Source of the DNA: Shewanella psychromarinicola
GTDB taxonomy: Bacteria; Pseudomonadota; Gammaproteobacteria; Enterobacterales; Shewanellaceae
Direction of reading: 5' to 3'
Length of the DNA: 64,000 nt
Assembly (NCBI RefSeq): GCF_003855155.1
Contig: NZ_CP034073.1
Span: forward strand, 3,782,001-3,846,000
The translations under genes were made by a program, and so were the position numbers. The notes under the pieces are model-generated. The model had not been told where the DNA came from, did no database searches, and saw nothing but the letters and a program-made list of their open reading frames with translations. Positions 1-7,728 of this stretch are shown here, piece by piece. Each line of letters begins with the position of its first letter. Position 1 is the stretch's first letter.

Positions 1-193
1 CAGTCCAAAACGCATCAGTAAGCTTCACCTAAATCAATGTCAATACAGCACAATAAAGGCTAGTTTAATGCAGTTATAGAAACAAAAAAGTTGCGTGTCG
101 CACAAAAAACTCATCTACAATTTGCTCAATCTATAACAAGGATTACACTGTATTTATAATCAATTAACTTATGCTTAAATAACTTATAGCCAA

Positions 194-790
194 ATGCCGA
201 ATTTAAACAATATTTTTATGGTTGATGATGACCTCGCGATCCTTGATTCAATGCAATTTATGCTTTTGCAATACGGTTTCAACTTACAAATATACCCATC
301 AGCTAATCAATTCCTTGCCAATAGTGATATATCTCAGCCAGGCTGTCTTATTGTTGACAGTAAAATGCCGGAAATCACCGGCCAAGAATTGCAACAAACA
401 CTCGTCAAAGGTAAAAGTCCGTTAGGGATTATTTTTCTGACCGGCCATGGTGATCTGCCGATGGCGGTTCAGGCATTTAGACAAGGTGCCTGTGATTTTT
501 TTCAAAAACCGGTAAAAGGAATAGAGCTTGTTAGTGCAATAGAGAAAGCATTAGCTACTAGCAAATACACATTTGAAGCAATGCAATTAAGGCAACGTTA
601 CAGCACCCTAACCGAAAGAGAAAATCAGGTGCTACATCTATTAATTGATGGAAAAACCAATAAGAAAATGGCAGATATTCTGTTTGTATCGTTGCGAACC
701 ATAGAGGTTCACCGTTCAAAAATAATTAAAAAGCTCCAGGTACGTAATGCAGCTGAGTTAGCCAAATTCAGTCCCTTACTTGTTGACTAG
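194..790 (+). CDS. FixJ/NarL-type response regulator
   Basis: A 198-residue two-domain response regulator. Residues 1-120 form a receiver domain, with an acidic pair in VDDD near the N-terminus, the likely phospho-acceptor Asp in VDSKMPE (about 56), Thr in LTGHGD and Lys in FQKP. Residues 135-198 are a LuxR-type helix-turn-helix (LTERENQVL, then SLRTIEVHRSKIIKKL). The GHGD and FQKP signatures are those of the FixJ/TtrR branch, which usually pairs with a PAS-containing sensor kinase. No kinase is visible, so it may lie left of the window. The gene sits alone upstream of the peroxiredoxin operon, separated by a long regulatory gap. Its target is unknown; control of a redox or respiratory system is only an inference from the subfamily. 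Confidence 0.85.
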   Translation: MPNLNNIFMVDDDLAILDSMQFMLLQYGFNLQIYPSANQFLANSDISQPGCLIVDSKMPEITGQELQQTLVKGKSPLGIIFLTGHGDLPMAVQAFRQGACDFFQKPVKGIELVSAIEKALATSKYTFEAMQLRQRYSTLTERENQVLHLLIDGKTNKKMADILFVSLRTIEVHRSKIIKKLQVRNAAELAKFSPLLVD

Positions 791-986
791 CAAATTTCAT
801 TGATTATTTAGTGGTTACTTAACTGGATATTTAAGCTGCACTACTAAAGGTTATTTGTTCTACGTGAATAATCGATAACGCAACACAAGCAAACCAACAG
901 CGCTATTAAATCAAGTTTTTGGATAATATGAGATAACGTTACAAACGTCCTTGTATAACCCTGTCGACTTAATTAAATTATATTCA

Positions 987-1025
987 ATAGCATCAGCAAT
1001 ACTTTCTCTCTTTCGCTGATGCTAT
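987..1025 (+). terminator. Hairpin, probable terminator
   Basis: ATAGCATCAGC at 987-997 is a perfect reverse complement of GCTGATGCTAT at 1015-1025. The 17-nt loop is pyrimidine-rich and the downstream tract is only moderately T-rich, so it could be a weak terminator of the upstream response-regulator gene or a protein-binding site. Confidence 0.4.
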
Positions 1026-1230
1026 CTTTAATTCATAAAATGCGATGTTAAGTTACACCAGATGATGTTCTGAGTCGTTTGCACGCTGCCCTAACCTTGT
1101 TCTGGCTCTCTTTAGTGAAGATATTCGCGCATACGCCTTGTTTGTTCATGCCTCAATTCACCACTAATAGCATTTGTAGCAATACTCTTCGACCCACAGC
1201 GACAATTAACACAGTCAGTTTTGTCGCTTA

Positions 1231-1244
1231 TGTCATATTTGACA
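1231..1244. promoter_or_regulatory. Putative upstream activating site for the FisR-like regulator
   Basis: TGTCATATTTGACA is an inverted repeat with 5-bp arms and a 4-bp centre, about 140 bp upstream of the sigma54 promoter at 1371-1387. That is a normal distance for an enhancer-binding protein. A 12/14 match (TGCCATATTTGTCA, minus strand) lies at 6288-6301 beside the regulator gene. The sharing is seen in the sequence; assignment to the regulator at 6380 is inferred. Confidence 0.55.
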
Positions 1245-1370
1245 CAATAAAATGACAATTTATGATTTCCTTAATAAAACTATGACGTTAAAATTAAATA
1301 TAAAAACATTAAACTGTTTATAATCATAAGCTTAATAAGTATTGTTATTTTTATTTTAATCTGACTGATG

Positions 1371-1387
1371 TTGGCCCAGCTATTGCT
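1371..1387 (+). promoter_or_regulatory. Sigma54 (-24/-12) promoter of the prx-pdo operon
   Basis: TTGGCCCAGCTATTGCT matches the sigma54 consensus TTGGCACRNNNNTTGCW at all fixed positions but one. The GG (1373-1374) and GC (1385-1386) dinucleotides have the required 12-bp spacing. Transcription would start near 1397, leaving a leader of about 65 nt. A sigma54 activator is encoded 5 kb downstream. Confidence 0.75.
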
Positions 1388-1461
1388 ATTACTAAGTATG
1401 TTCGCAATCTACTTTATAGATTAGATTTGGATTAACTTAACCACTTTTTTGGAGTAATAAC

Positions 1462-2103
1462 ATGACTGATTCTATTGTTTCTTTTCCACAATTAAACCGA
1501 CCCGCTCCGGCATTTAATACCAAGACCACACATGGCATGCGTTCACTCACTGACTATAAAGGCAAGTGGCTAGTATTGTTCTCTCATCCGGCTGATTTTA
1601 CGCCTGTTTGTACTACAGAGTTTATCGGTTTTGCCCAACGTGCAGAAGAATTTGCCCAGCTTAATACCGAATTATTAGGTTTATCCATCGACAGTATTCA
1701 TTCACACATCGCTTGGGTACGGAATATTGAAGAAAACTTCGGTGTTGAAATTACCTTCCCTATTATTTCCGACTTATCAATGGAAGTGGCTAAAGCCTAC
1801 GGCATGATCCAACCCGGTGCGAGTGATACCGCGGCCGTCCGCGCGACCTTCATTATTGATCCTGAGGGTATTTTACGTGCCATGGTGTATTACCCAATGA
1901 GTAATGGCCGCTCTATCGATGAATTTGTTCGATTAGTCAAAGCATTGCAAACCAGTGACGCCAATGGCGTTGCCACCCCAGAAAACTGGCAGCCTGGTGA
2001 TGACGTGATAGTCCCCCCACCAGCCACCACAGCAGAAGCCAAGGCCCGTTTAAGCCAAGGGTTTAAATACACAGATTGGTACTTTAGTAAAAAGTCGCTT
2101 TAA
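1462..2103 (+). CDS. 1-Cys peroxiredoxin (Prx6-like)
   Basis: A 213-residue AhpC/TSA-family peroxiredoxin. The peroxidatic Cys50 lies in the P-x-x-x-T-x-x-C motif (PADFTPVCTTEF). There is no second cysteine, so it is a 1-Cys enzyme of the Prx6 branch; the long C-terminal extension (GVATPENWQPGDDVI onward) is also typical of that branch. It reduces hydroperoxides in the cytosol through an external thiol. It is preceded by GGAG at 1451-1454 and starts the operon that continues with a persulfide dioxygenase, a TauE exporter and a rhodanese. In that company a role in reducing sulfane-sulfur species or persulfide-derived peroxides is plausible but inferred. Expression should depend on the sigma54 promoter at 1371. 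Confidence 0.92.
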   Translation: MTDSIVSFPQLNRPAPAFNTKTTHGMRSLTDYKGKWLVLFSHPADFTPVCTTEFIGFAQRAEEFAQLNTELLGLSIDSIHSHIAWVRNIEENFGVEITFPIISDLSMEVAKAYGMIQPGASDTAAVRATFIIDPEGILRAMVYYPMSNGRSIDEFVRLVKALQTSDANGVATPENWQPGDDVIVPPPATTAEAKARLSQGFKYTDWYFSKKSL

Positions 2104-2160
2104 GCCTTTACCAGCACAGGGGCGCGAGTCCTTGTGCATCATTTATATAGGAGGTTTGTG

Positions 2161-3030
2161 ATGAATTCGACGTTTAGTGTGCATGAGTTTTTAGATGAAG
2201 ACAGTGAAACATTTACTTATGTCGTAGCCGATAATGCGACCTCATATGCAGTGATTATTGACCCTGTTTTAGATTTTGATTATAAATCGGGCCGCACTGA
2301 TACCCGCAGTGTGCAACGTGTTTTACATTGGATTAACCGCCAGAAATTGACGGTTAAATGGATATTGGAAACCCACGCCCATGCAGACCATTTATCTGCC
2401 GCCAGTTTTCTGCGTGACAAAATAGCGGGCCAAATGGGTATTGGTGAACACATCACTCAAGTACAAGACACCTTTAAAACGATTTTTAATCTAGAGCCAG
2501 GTTTTTTGCCTAATGGCAACCAATTTGACCGGTTATTTAAACATAATGACCGCCTAAAAGTGGGTGATATGACGATTCGCATTATGCACACACCGGGCCA
2601 TACACCAGCCGATCTAGCATATATCGTTAATGAGCAAGCGGCTTTTGTTGGCGACACTATTTTTATGCCTGATGTGGGTACCGCCAGATGCGATTTCCCT
2701 GGTGGTGATGCCAATACCTTATACGATTCAATTCAGACATTATTCAGCCTTCCTGAAACCACCGATATTTATGTGTGTCATGACTACCCGACCGAGGGCC
2801 GTGACCACCAATTTAAAACCCAAGTAAGCCTACAAAAAAAACACAATATCCATGTTAACGACAGCATGAAAAAAGCAGATTTTGTGGCACTTCGTCAACA
2901 ACGAGACGCGACATTAACCATGCCAAGGCTGATATTGCCAGCGATTCAAGTCAACATTCGCGCAGGGCAACTACCAGCGGCTGAAGACAACGGCACTGTG
3001 TATTTAAAAATACCCATTAATATCCTTTAA
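2161..3030 (+). CDS. Persulfide dioxygenase-like MBL-fold hydrolase
   Basis: A 289-residue metallo-beta-lactamase-fold protein. It carries the metal-binding motif H72-A-H74-A-D76-H77, a later MHTPGHTP and VGDTIF, and a C-terminal CHDYP. This arrangement matches the ETHE1/Blh group, whose members oxidise glutathione persulfide to sulfite with a mononuclear iron. I place the start at the ATG at 2161 because AGGAGG lies at 2149-2154 with a 6-nt gap; an upstream GTG (2134) has no such site. It sits between the peroxiredoxin and TauE genes. A paralogue of identical length is encoded at 4299-5168. A general hydrolase role cannot be excluded from sequence alone. Confidence 0.85.
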   Translation: MNSTFSVHEFLDEDSETFTYVVADNATSYAVIIDPVLDFDYKSGRTDTRSVQRVLHWINRQKLTVKWILETHAHADHLSAASFLRDKIAGQMGIGEHITQVQDTFKTIFNLEPGFLPNGNQFDRLFKHNDRLKVGDMTIRIMHTPGHTPADLAYIVNEQAAFVGDTIFMPDVGTARCDFPGGDANTLYDSIQTLFSLPETTDIYVCHDYPTEGRDHQFKTQVSLQKKHNIHVNDSMKKADFVALRQQRDATLTMPRLILPAIQVNIRAGQLPAAEDNGTVYLKIPINIL

Positions 3031-3047
3031 GCCTAAGAGTAATCAAG

Positions 3048-3797
3048 ATGATACAAGCAATCATTGGCGCATTATTAATTGGTTTCGTGTTAAGTGTTTT
3101 AGGCTCTGGAGGCTCAATTCTTACGGTTCCGGTGTTGCTATACCTTATTGGTATGCAAGCCGAGTTAGCCATTGCTTCATCATTATGCATCGTAGGAGCG
3201 ATAAGTTTAATCAGTAGTATTGGTTTTATTAAGCAAAAAAAGGTCTCTTGGCCTCATGTATTTTTATTTGGTTTACCCGGCATGGCGGGTACTTATTTAG
3301 GTGCATGGACCAGCACCTTTGTCACCAGCGACATACAGCTAATGGTGTTTGTCATGCTAATGCTCATTGGCGCCGTCATGATGTGGCGTAATCAATCTAG
3401 CAGGTGTAAAGCGGGTGAACTAAATATCATTAAAATCCTCTCACAAGGTTTAGCTGTCGGTGTCGTGACCGGATTTGTTGGCGTTGGCGGTGGATTTTTA
3501 ATTGTCCCAGCACTGGTTTTGCTCGGTGGTATTGAAATGTGGCTGGCAATAGGCACCAGCTTGGTGATTATTGCCATGAATTCACTGGTGGGCTTTGTTA
3601 AATATTACAGCTTGCTGTCAAACAAAGGACTTGAATTTGATTGGTCGGTTATCGCCATCATGATTGCCGGCGGGCTTGTCGGCAGTATTGCAGGTCAATG
3701 GATAAGCCAATATTTACCCAAAGCCATTTTACAAAAAATATTTGCCGTCTTTTTAGTCATGATGGCGCTATTTATGTTATCAAAATCTATCATTTAA
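3048..3797 (+). CDS. TauE/SafE-family anion exporter
   Basis: A 249-residue integral inner-membrane protein with about eight hydrophobic segments. It has the internal duplication typical of TauE/SafE (DUF81) proteins: a glycine-rich LGSGGSILTVP near residue 20 repeated as VGVGGGFLIVPAL near residue 150. Family members export sulfite, sulfoacetate or related organosulfur anions. Lying 17 bp after a persulfide dioxygenase gene, whose product would be sulfite, it is a good candidate sulfite exporter. The same pairing occurs in BigR/Blh operons of other bacteria. Substrate is inferred from context. Confidence 0.88.
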   Translation: MIQAIIGALLIGFVLSVLGSGGSILTVPVLLYLIGMQAELAIASSLCIVGAISLISSIGFIKQKKVSWPHVFLFGLPGMAGTYLGAWTSTFVTSDIQLMVFVMLMLIGAVMMWRNQSSRCKAGELNIIKILSQGLAVGVVTGFVGVGGGFLIVPALVLLGGIEMWLAIGTSLVIIAMNSLVGFVKYYSLLSNKGLEFDWSVIAIMIAGGLVGSIAGQWISQYLPKAILQKIFAVFLVMMALFMLSKSII

Positions 3798-3812
3798 TAT
3801 CACGAGGTACAC

Positions 3813-4217
3813 ATGAAAACAGCTCAAGAATACATAAGTGAAATCAAAGCGAATATTAGGGAAGTGAGTACTCATGAATTACATACCGCGATGAGTAAAC
3901 CAGATGTGGTGATCATTGATGTTCGTGAGCATGAAGAGTTTCTGACAGGTCACATAGAAGGTGCAATAAATTTTCCTCGTGGCGTATTAGAGATGAAAAT
4001 TCATGAACATCCTTTGGTGAGTCATCACTGTGAATGGGTATTAGCATTAACTGAGTTAGCTCAAAAAGACATATACCTTATTTGCCGTACGGGTGGTCGT
4101 TCAGCACTTGCCGCAGCATCATTACAGAATATGGGCTTTACCAAACCATTGTCTGTCGCTGGTGGCATGATGCAATGGCAACAAGATGAATTTCCGTTAG
4201 TGCCTCATAAGGTATAA
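3813..4217 (+). CDS. Rhodanese-domain sulfurtransferase
   Basis: A 134-residue single-domain rhodanese. It has the signature DVREHEEFLTGHIEGAINFPRG (residues 36-57) and the catalytic loop C91-RTGGR, in which Cys91 would carry the persulfide. It has no signal peptide, so it should act in the cytosol, moving sulfane sulfur to a thiol acceptor such as glutathione and thereby supplying the neighbouring dioxygenase. It is the last gene of the sigma54-controlled operon and follows tauE by 15 bp with a GAGG ribosome site. The next gene lies on the opposite strand. Confidence 0.9.
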   Translation: MKTAQEYISEIKANIREVSTHELHTAMSKPDVVIIDVREHEEFLTGHIEGAINFPRGVLEMKIHEHPLVSHHCEWVLALTELAQKDIYLICRTGGRSALAAASLQNMGFTKPLSVAGGMMQWQQDEFPLVPHKV

Positions 4218-4298
4218 ATGCATCCAACATAAACCAGCATGTTGTGGTTTATTGCTCATTAATCATGACTGATTGCTGATTTCTAATGGCTAATCGAT

Positions 4299-5168
4299 TT
4301 ATGACAACTGGTTAAGCGGTATTTTAAGGTAAGCGTTACCCTTACGGTCTGCTGGTGGCATGTTACCTGCTCGAATATTAATTTGGATTGCCGCTAACAA
4401 TAGATGCGGTATATCAGAATCAATGTGGCGTTGTTGATGTCGCTGAACAAACTCAGCGAGGGTCACTTTACCGCCGACAACGCAGTTATACCTTTTCTGC
4501 GCAATCACTGATGTTTCAAATATATTATCTTGGCGTTTGTATCCAAGGGGATCATGCCCTATAAACACCCGAGTACAATTAGGTAACGCTAATATATTGT
4601 TAATTGAATGATACAAGGTGGTCGTGCTGCTATTGGGGAAATCAGTATTCACAGTACCCCATTCTGGCGTAGATAATGTGTCACCGACAAATATCACATC
4701 TTCAATGAGATAGCTCACACAAGCAGGTGTATGTCCGGGTGTATGCATAATGTGAATAGTTAAATGACCCAATTTAATGAGTTCTTTATCGGTAAACAGT
4801 TGATCAAACTGCTCGCCATTGCACTGAAAGCTCTCATCGAGATTTAGCAATCTTTTAACGGTGTGCTGGACTTGAGTAATGTGCTCACCAATCCCCGTTG
4901 TTCCCCCGCGTTTGGTCTTGATATAACACGCCGCAGACATATGATCGCAATGTGCATGAGTTTCTAAAATCCATTCAATTTCAAATCCATGCTTATCGAT
5001 ATGATCAATGATGTTATCGGCAAAACATGTACTTATAGTACCAGAGGCCATATCGAAGTCTAAAACGGGATCAATAATCGCACTTTGACGAGTAGCAAGA
5101 TCGGTCACCACATAGGTAATAGCATGACTAGTACGATGATAAAAAGGATCAATACGGATTTTACTCAT
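4299..5168 (-). CDS. Second persulfide dioxygenase-like MBL-fold protein
   Basis: A 289-residue paralogue of the protein at 2161-3030, with the metal motif H71-A-H73-C-D75-H76, GIGEHITQVQ, MHTPGHTP, VGDTLS and IGHDP. The alanine before the metal-binding Asp is replaced by Cys, and the late CHDY motif reads GHDP, so the two enzymes may differ in substrate or redox sensitivity. I choose the ATG at 5168 because GGGAG precedes it by nine bases; the longer frame begins in non-conserved sequence. It is transcribed toward the rhodanese gene and lies 267 bp behind the DUF3365 gene on the same strand. I found no sigma54 motif directly upstream, so it may share that gene's promoter. Confidence 0.82.
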   Translation of the reverse strand: MSKIRIDPFYHRTSHAITYVVTDLATRQSAIIDPVLDFDMASGTISTCFADNIIDHIDKHGFEIEWILETHAHCDHMSAACYIKTKRGGTTGIGEHITQVQHTVKRLLNLDESFQCNGEQFDQLFTDKELIKLGHLTIHIMHTPGHTPACVSYLIEDVIFVGDTLSTPEWGTVNTDFPNSSTTTLYHSINNILALPNCTRVFIGHDPLGYKRQDNIFETSVIAQKRYNCVVGGKVTLAEFVQRHQQRHIDSDIPHLLLAAIQINIRAGNMPPADRKGNAYLKIPLNQLS

Positions 5169-5340
5169 AACAATTAACTCCCAACAAAATACCCAATGCA
5201 TTTGTTAGATAAAGTCTCAGATCAATATTAGCAATAATGGTTAACATCATTTTGTAAATGACTGATAAGGAATCGTAAAGGCAGGATAATGTTAACGTAA
5301 ACCACCACCATAAACAGCCCATGGGTCGCTGTGCTGTTTG

Positions 5341-5430
5341 CTTTAGCACCTAGCAGCGAAGCGTCCTAGGCTCTTGCTATAAGCCGCGCAGCGTCCTCGC
5401 TTCTAGGTCTTTCGCTTATATTACTTCAGC
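5341..5430. repeat. GC-rich imperfect repeat between the cytochrome and MBL genes
   Basis: This stretch contains CCTAG...CTAGG ends around an AGCGAAGCGTC core (about 5349-5370), followed by a related CGCAGCGTCCTCGCTTCTAGG. It is more GC-rich than its surroundings and partly self-complementary. It could attenuate or terminate transcription from the DUF3365 gene; the structure is too irregular for a firm call. Confidence 0.35.
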
Positions 5431-5435
5431 TTTGA

Positions 5436-6086
5436 TTACGGCTTTGTTGTTGCTGTAACCGATGCGGCTTGATTATTGATAACCTTTTGTAATGAAAACG
5501 CACCGCGAATATCACCGAGGGCAAAGTTAACTGCTTTATCATTAGGATAGGTTTTGTTAATCAAAGTACTCAGCTCAGGATTAATATTACTACCATGACA
5601 ACCTAAGCATAATTGTTGCGCTGGTATCGCCTTCATATAACGAAACTGTGTTTTGCCATCTTTGACGATAAACTCACTCGCCACAATGGGTTTATCAGCA
5701 GCTTGCTGTCCTGAAGCATTAACACGTTCAAATTGCTGTAATTGTGTTAACTCCCAAGCATCGGGCGTATTGGCTGGATTACGCACTCGCAAACTGGTCC
5801 GGGTAAGTGTCCAGCCCTCTTTTGAGTTTTCTGCTGCAATTGCAGGTGCTACCGCTTGGCACACCGACACTGCGTTGGTTAATCCACCTTGCTTAATGGC
5901 TGTCTTTAAATGACCTTTCAGTGCTTGGCTAAATTCGGCAATTCGTTGATTGGCCTGTTGTTCAAGCACTTGCTGCTCGGTTAATGATTCAGCTTGTCCT
6001 ACCGTCGAGACGCTCATAAGCATGATTAAGCCGGCCATTTGGCTAGCCTTAATCAATGATTGTGTGTGTTTGTGTGTTAAGCGCAT
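5436..6086 (-). CDS. DUF3365 (Tll0287-like) c-type haem protein
   Basis: A 216-residue exported protein. Residues 1-32 form a signal peptide ending near GQAES, and a single c-type haem site C160-LG-C163-H164 lies in the C-terminal third. Around it are SVCQAVAPAIA and LRNPANTPDAWE-like segments, which are hallmarks of DUF3365 domains (PAS-like haem sensors or small cytochromes). It would act in the periplasm, perhaps as an electron carrier or sensor. It is divergent from the FisR-like gene, and the space between carries a sigma54 promoter (6187-6202) and two TGACAAATAT motifs. It is therefore probably a direct target of that regulator and linked to sulfur stress. Confidence 0.82.
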   Translation of the reverse strand: MRLTHKHTQSLIKASQMAGLIMLMSVSTVGQAESLTEQQVLEQQANQRIAEFSQALKGHLKTAIKQGGLTNAVSVCQAVAPAIAAENSKEGWTLTRTSLRVRNPANTPDAWELTQLQQFERVNASGQQAADKPIVASEFIVKDGKTQFRYMKAIPAQQLCLGCHGSNINPELSTLINKTYPNDKAVNFALGDIRGAFSLQKVINNQAASVTATTKP

Positions 6087-6186
6087 TATTGTTATTCCTC
6101 TATTTAAAATCGTTTAATCTCAATGAGTTTTAGGGTTATAAAAAACCTATGACCGAGTCCAATCACAAAACATATAGCAAGATCAA

Positions 6187-6202
6187 TACAAAGCTTGTGC
6201 CA
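6187..6202 (-). promoter_or_regulatory. Sigma54 promoter of the DUF3365 gene
   Basis: Read on the minus strand, TGGCACAAGCTTTGTA matches TGGCACRNNNNTTGCW except for T in place of C at -12. The -24 half is perfect and the spacing correct. It lies about 100 bp upstream of the DUF3365 start and about 90-130 bp from the TGACAAATAT motifs at 6288-6320, the usual enhancer geometry. Confidence 0.65.
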
Positions 6203-6287
6203 TATTACACCGACAAATTTAAAATATATAAAATCAGCCACTTAAAATTCATTGATATTTGCGAGAGGCACATGCTAGGTTATGAAC

Positions 6288-6333
6288 TGACAAATATGGC
6301 ATTGTAGTGACAAATATTGCGCTAATAATGTCA
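6288..6333. promoter_or_regulatory. Repeated putative FisR-like binding sites
   Basis: TGACAAATATGGC (6288-6300) and TGACAAATATTGC (6308-6320) are near-identical and start exactly 20 bp apart, placing them on the same helix face. A TGTCA follows at 6329-6333. The first matches the 14-bp repeat at 1231-1244 at 12 of 14 positions. The sites lie between the DUF3365 and regulator genes, so they could activate the former and autoregulate the latter. Confidence 0.55.
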
Positions 6334-6379
6334 CTTTAGAGATTAACTGATTAATGTGTACAGTAAGCGAGAGTGATAA

Positions 6380-7702
6380 ATGAGTAACACCACTGTTGTG
6401 CAATCAATGATAAACGCGATTGATAAACCGGCAATATTTATTACGCCAGATTATGTTATACATGCGGTTAATCAAGCCTATTTGGAAACGTATAATACAC
6501 AAGTCATATTAGGCCAAAGTAAATGCCATCAGATATCTCATCACAGTAATGAGCCTTGTGATAAACACGGTGAAGAGTGTCCTTTGCAACAATGCCAGAG
6601 TACCGCAAGGGCTGCCAATGCCGTGCATATTCATAGCACTGCACACGGTAAGTCATATTGCGATATTTTAATGAAACCCATTAAAGATAACAGTGGCAAG
6701 GTATTGGGATATCTGGAGGTTTTAGATGCCATTGATTATGCATCAACAGAGTCTAAAAAAGGCACCATGGTCGGTCAATCTGCGCCGTTTAAGCAAATGC
6801 TCAACAGAATTAACCGAGCATCTCAATCCAGTATTGCGGTGCTATTGCAAGGTGAAACCGGTGCAGGTAAAGAACTCGTCGCTAAAGCGGTGCATCAAGC
6901 CAGTAGCCGCAATGATAAACCTTTTGTGGTTATTGAATGTACCGGCCTGAGTGAAAACCTGTTCGAAAGTGAGTTATTTGGTTACGAGAAAGGAGCCTTT
7001 ACCGGGGCAACCACCAGTAAAAAAGGTCTGATTGAGATAGCCCACGGCGGCACGGTATTCTTTGATGAGATTGGCGATGTACCGATGAACATGCAAGTTA
7101 AACTGCTGAGGTTGCTAGAAACCCAATGTTATCGCGCCGTGGGTGGATTAAAACAAAAACGTTCCGACTTTCGATTAGTCAGCGCCAGCCATAAGAATTT
7201 ACTCGATTTGGTTGAAAAAGGTGAATTTAGACGCGATCTGTATTACCGCATTGCCGGATTTCCCATTTACTTACCCTCGTTGCGTGAGCGCCTTGATGAT
7301 ATTCCAGGACTCGTAAATCATTTTATAAAGTACTCTGAATACAAACATAAAAGGTTTTCGGCTAACGCATTAAATCTGCTCAGTCATTATGCATATCCAG
7401 GTAATATTCGCGAACTGAAAAATATTATTGAACAATCGGCACTGATTGCCAACGAAGATATTATCCACAGCAGTGATTTACCTGAAAGCGTTCAACCTAA
7501 CCACACATCGACAGATAACAAAAATACACTAAAAACGGCAACGGAACTCATGTCACTCGATGACGTGGAGTACGCATATCTTTCTCAGGTCTGTCAGCAA
7601 TTTCAAGGATCTCCAGCAGAATTAGCCATTAAGCTTAATATTAGTGTGCGGACCTTATATCGTAAATTACAGCGCTATGAGCTAAAGCTAACAGCGCTGT
7701 AA
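6380..7702 (+). CDS. FisR-like sigma54-dependent persulfide-responsive activator
   Basis: A 440-residue enhancer-binding protein. Residues 1-120 are a PAS-like sensory domain with C49, C60, C67, C72 and C94. The 11- and 7-residue gaps between C49, C60 and C67 equal those of C53, C64 and C71 of Cupriavidus FisR, which senses sulfane sulfur. Residues about 130-360 are the AAA+ domain: Walker A GETGAGKE (158-165), the sigma54-contact motif GAFTGA (205-210) and Walker B FFDE (227-230). The C-terminus (about 395-437) is a Fis-type helix-turn-helix. Its neighbours encode persulfide dioxygenases, a rhodanese and TauE, and two sigma54 promoters lie nearby. Function is inferred from cysteine spacing and context. 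Confidence 0.85.
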   Translation: MSNTTVVQSMINAIDKPAIFITPDYVIHAVNQAYLETYNTQVILGQSKCHQISHHSNEPCDKHGEECPLQQCQSTARAANAVHIHSTAHGKSYCDILMKPIKDNSGKVLGYLEVLDAIDYASTESKKGTMVGQSAPFKQMLNRINRASQSSIAVLLQGETGAGKELVAKAVHQASSRNDKPFVVIECTGLSENLFESELFGYEKGAFTGATTSKKGLIEIAHGGTVFFDEIGDVPMNMQVKLLRLLETQCYRAVGGLKQKRSDFRLVSASHKNLLDLVEKGEFRRDLYYRIAGFPIYLPSLRERLDDIPGLVNHFIKYSEYKHKRFSANALNLLSHYAYPGNIRELKNIIEQSALIANEDIIHSSDLPESVQPNHTSTDNKNTLKTATELMSLDDVEYAYLSQVCQQFQGSPAELAIKLNISVRTLYRKLQRYELKLTAL

Positions 7703-7728
7703 TGACGTAATATCAACCATAGTTACCA

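Larger units (their letters stand above)
791..1461. other. Long intergenic region with control sites of the peroxiredoxin operon
   Basis: This 671-bp gap contains no convincing gene. It holds an 11-bp perfect stem (987-997 pairing with 1015-1025, 17-nt loop), probably the terminator of the response-regulator gene. It also holds a TGTCA-N4-TGACA inverted repeat at 1231-1244 and a sigma54-type promoter at 1371-1387. The stretch from about 1200 to 1370 is very AT-rich, as expected for an enhancer-to-promoter loop region. Confidence 0.7.

Noticed and set aside
1048..1149. A 33-residue minus-strand micro-ORF with a GAGG sequence before ATG
   Set aside because: Lies between a terminator-like hairpin and the enhancer region, no similarity recognised, and the putative ribosome site is only one base from the start.
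5169..5435. Sigma54 promoter directly before the second persulfide dioxygenase
   Set aside because: A TTGCT at the right place exists near 5228-5232 (minus), but the -24 position lacks GG, so the match fails.
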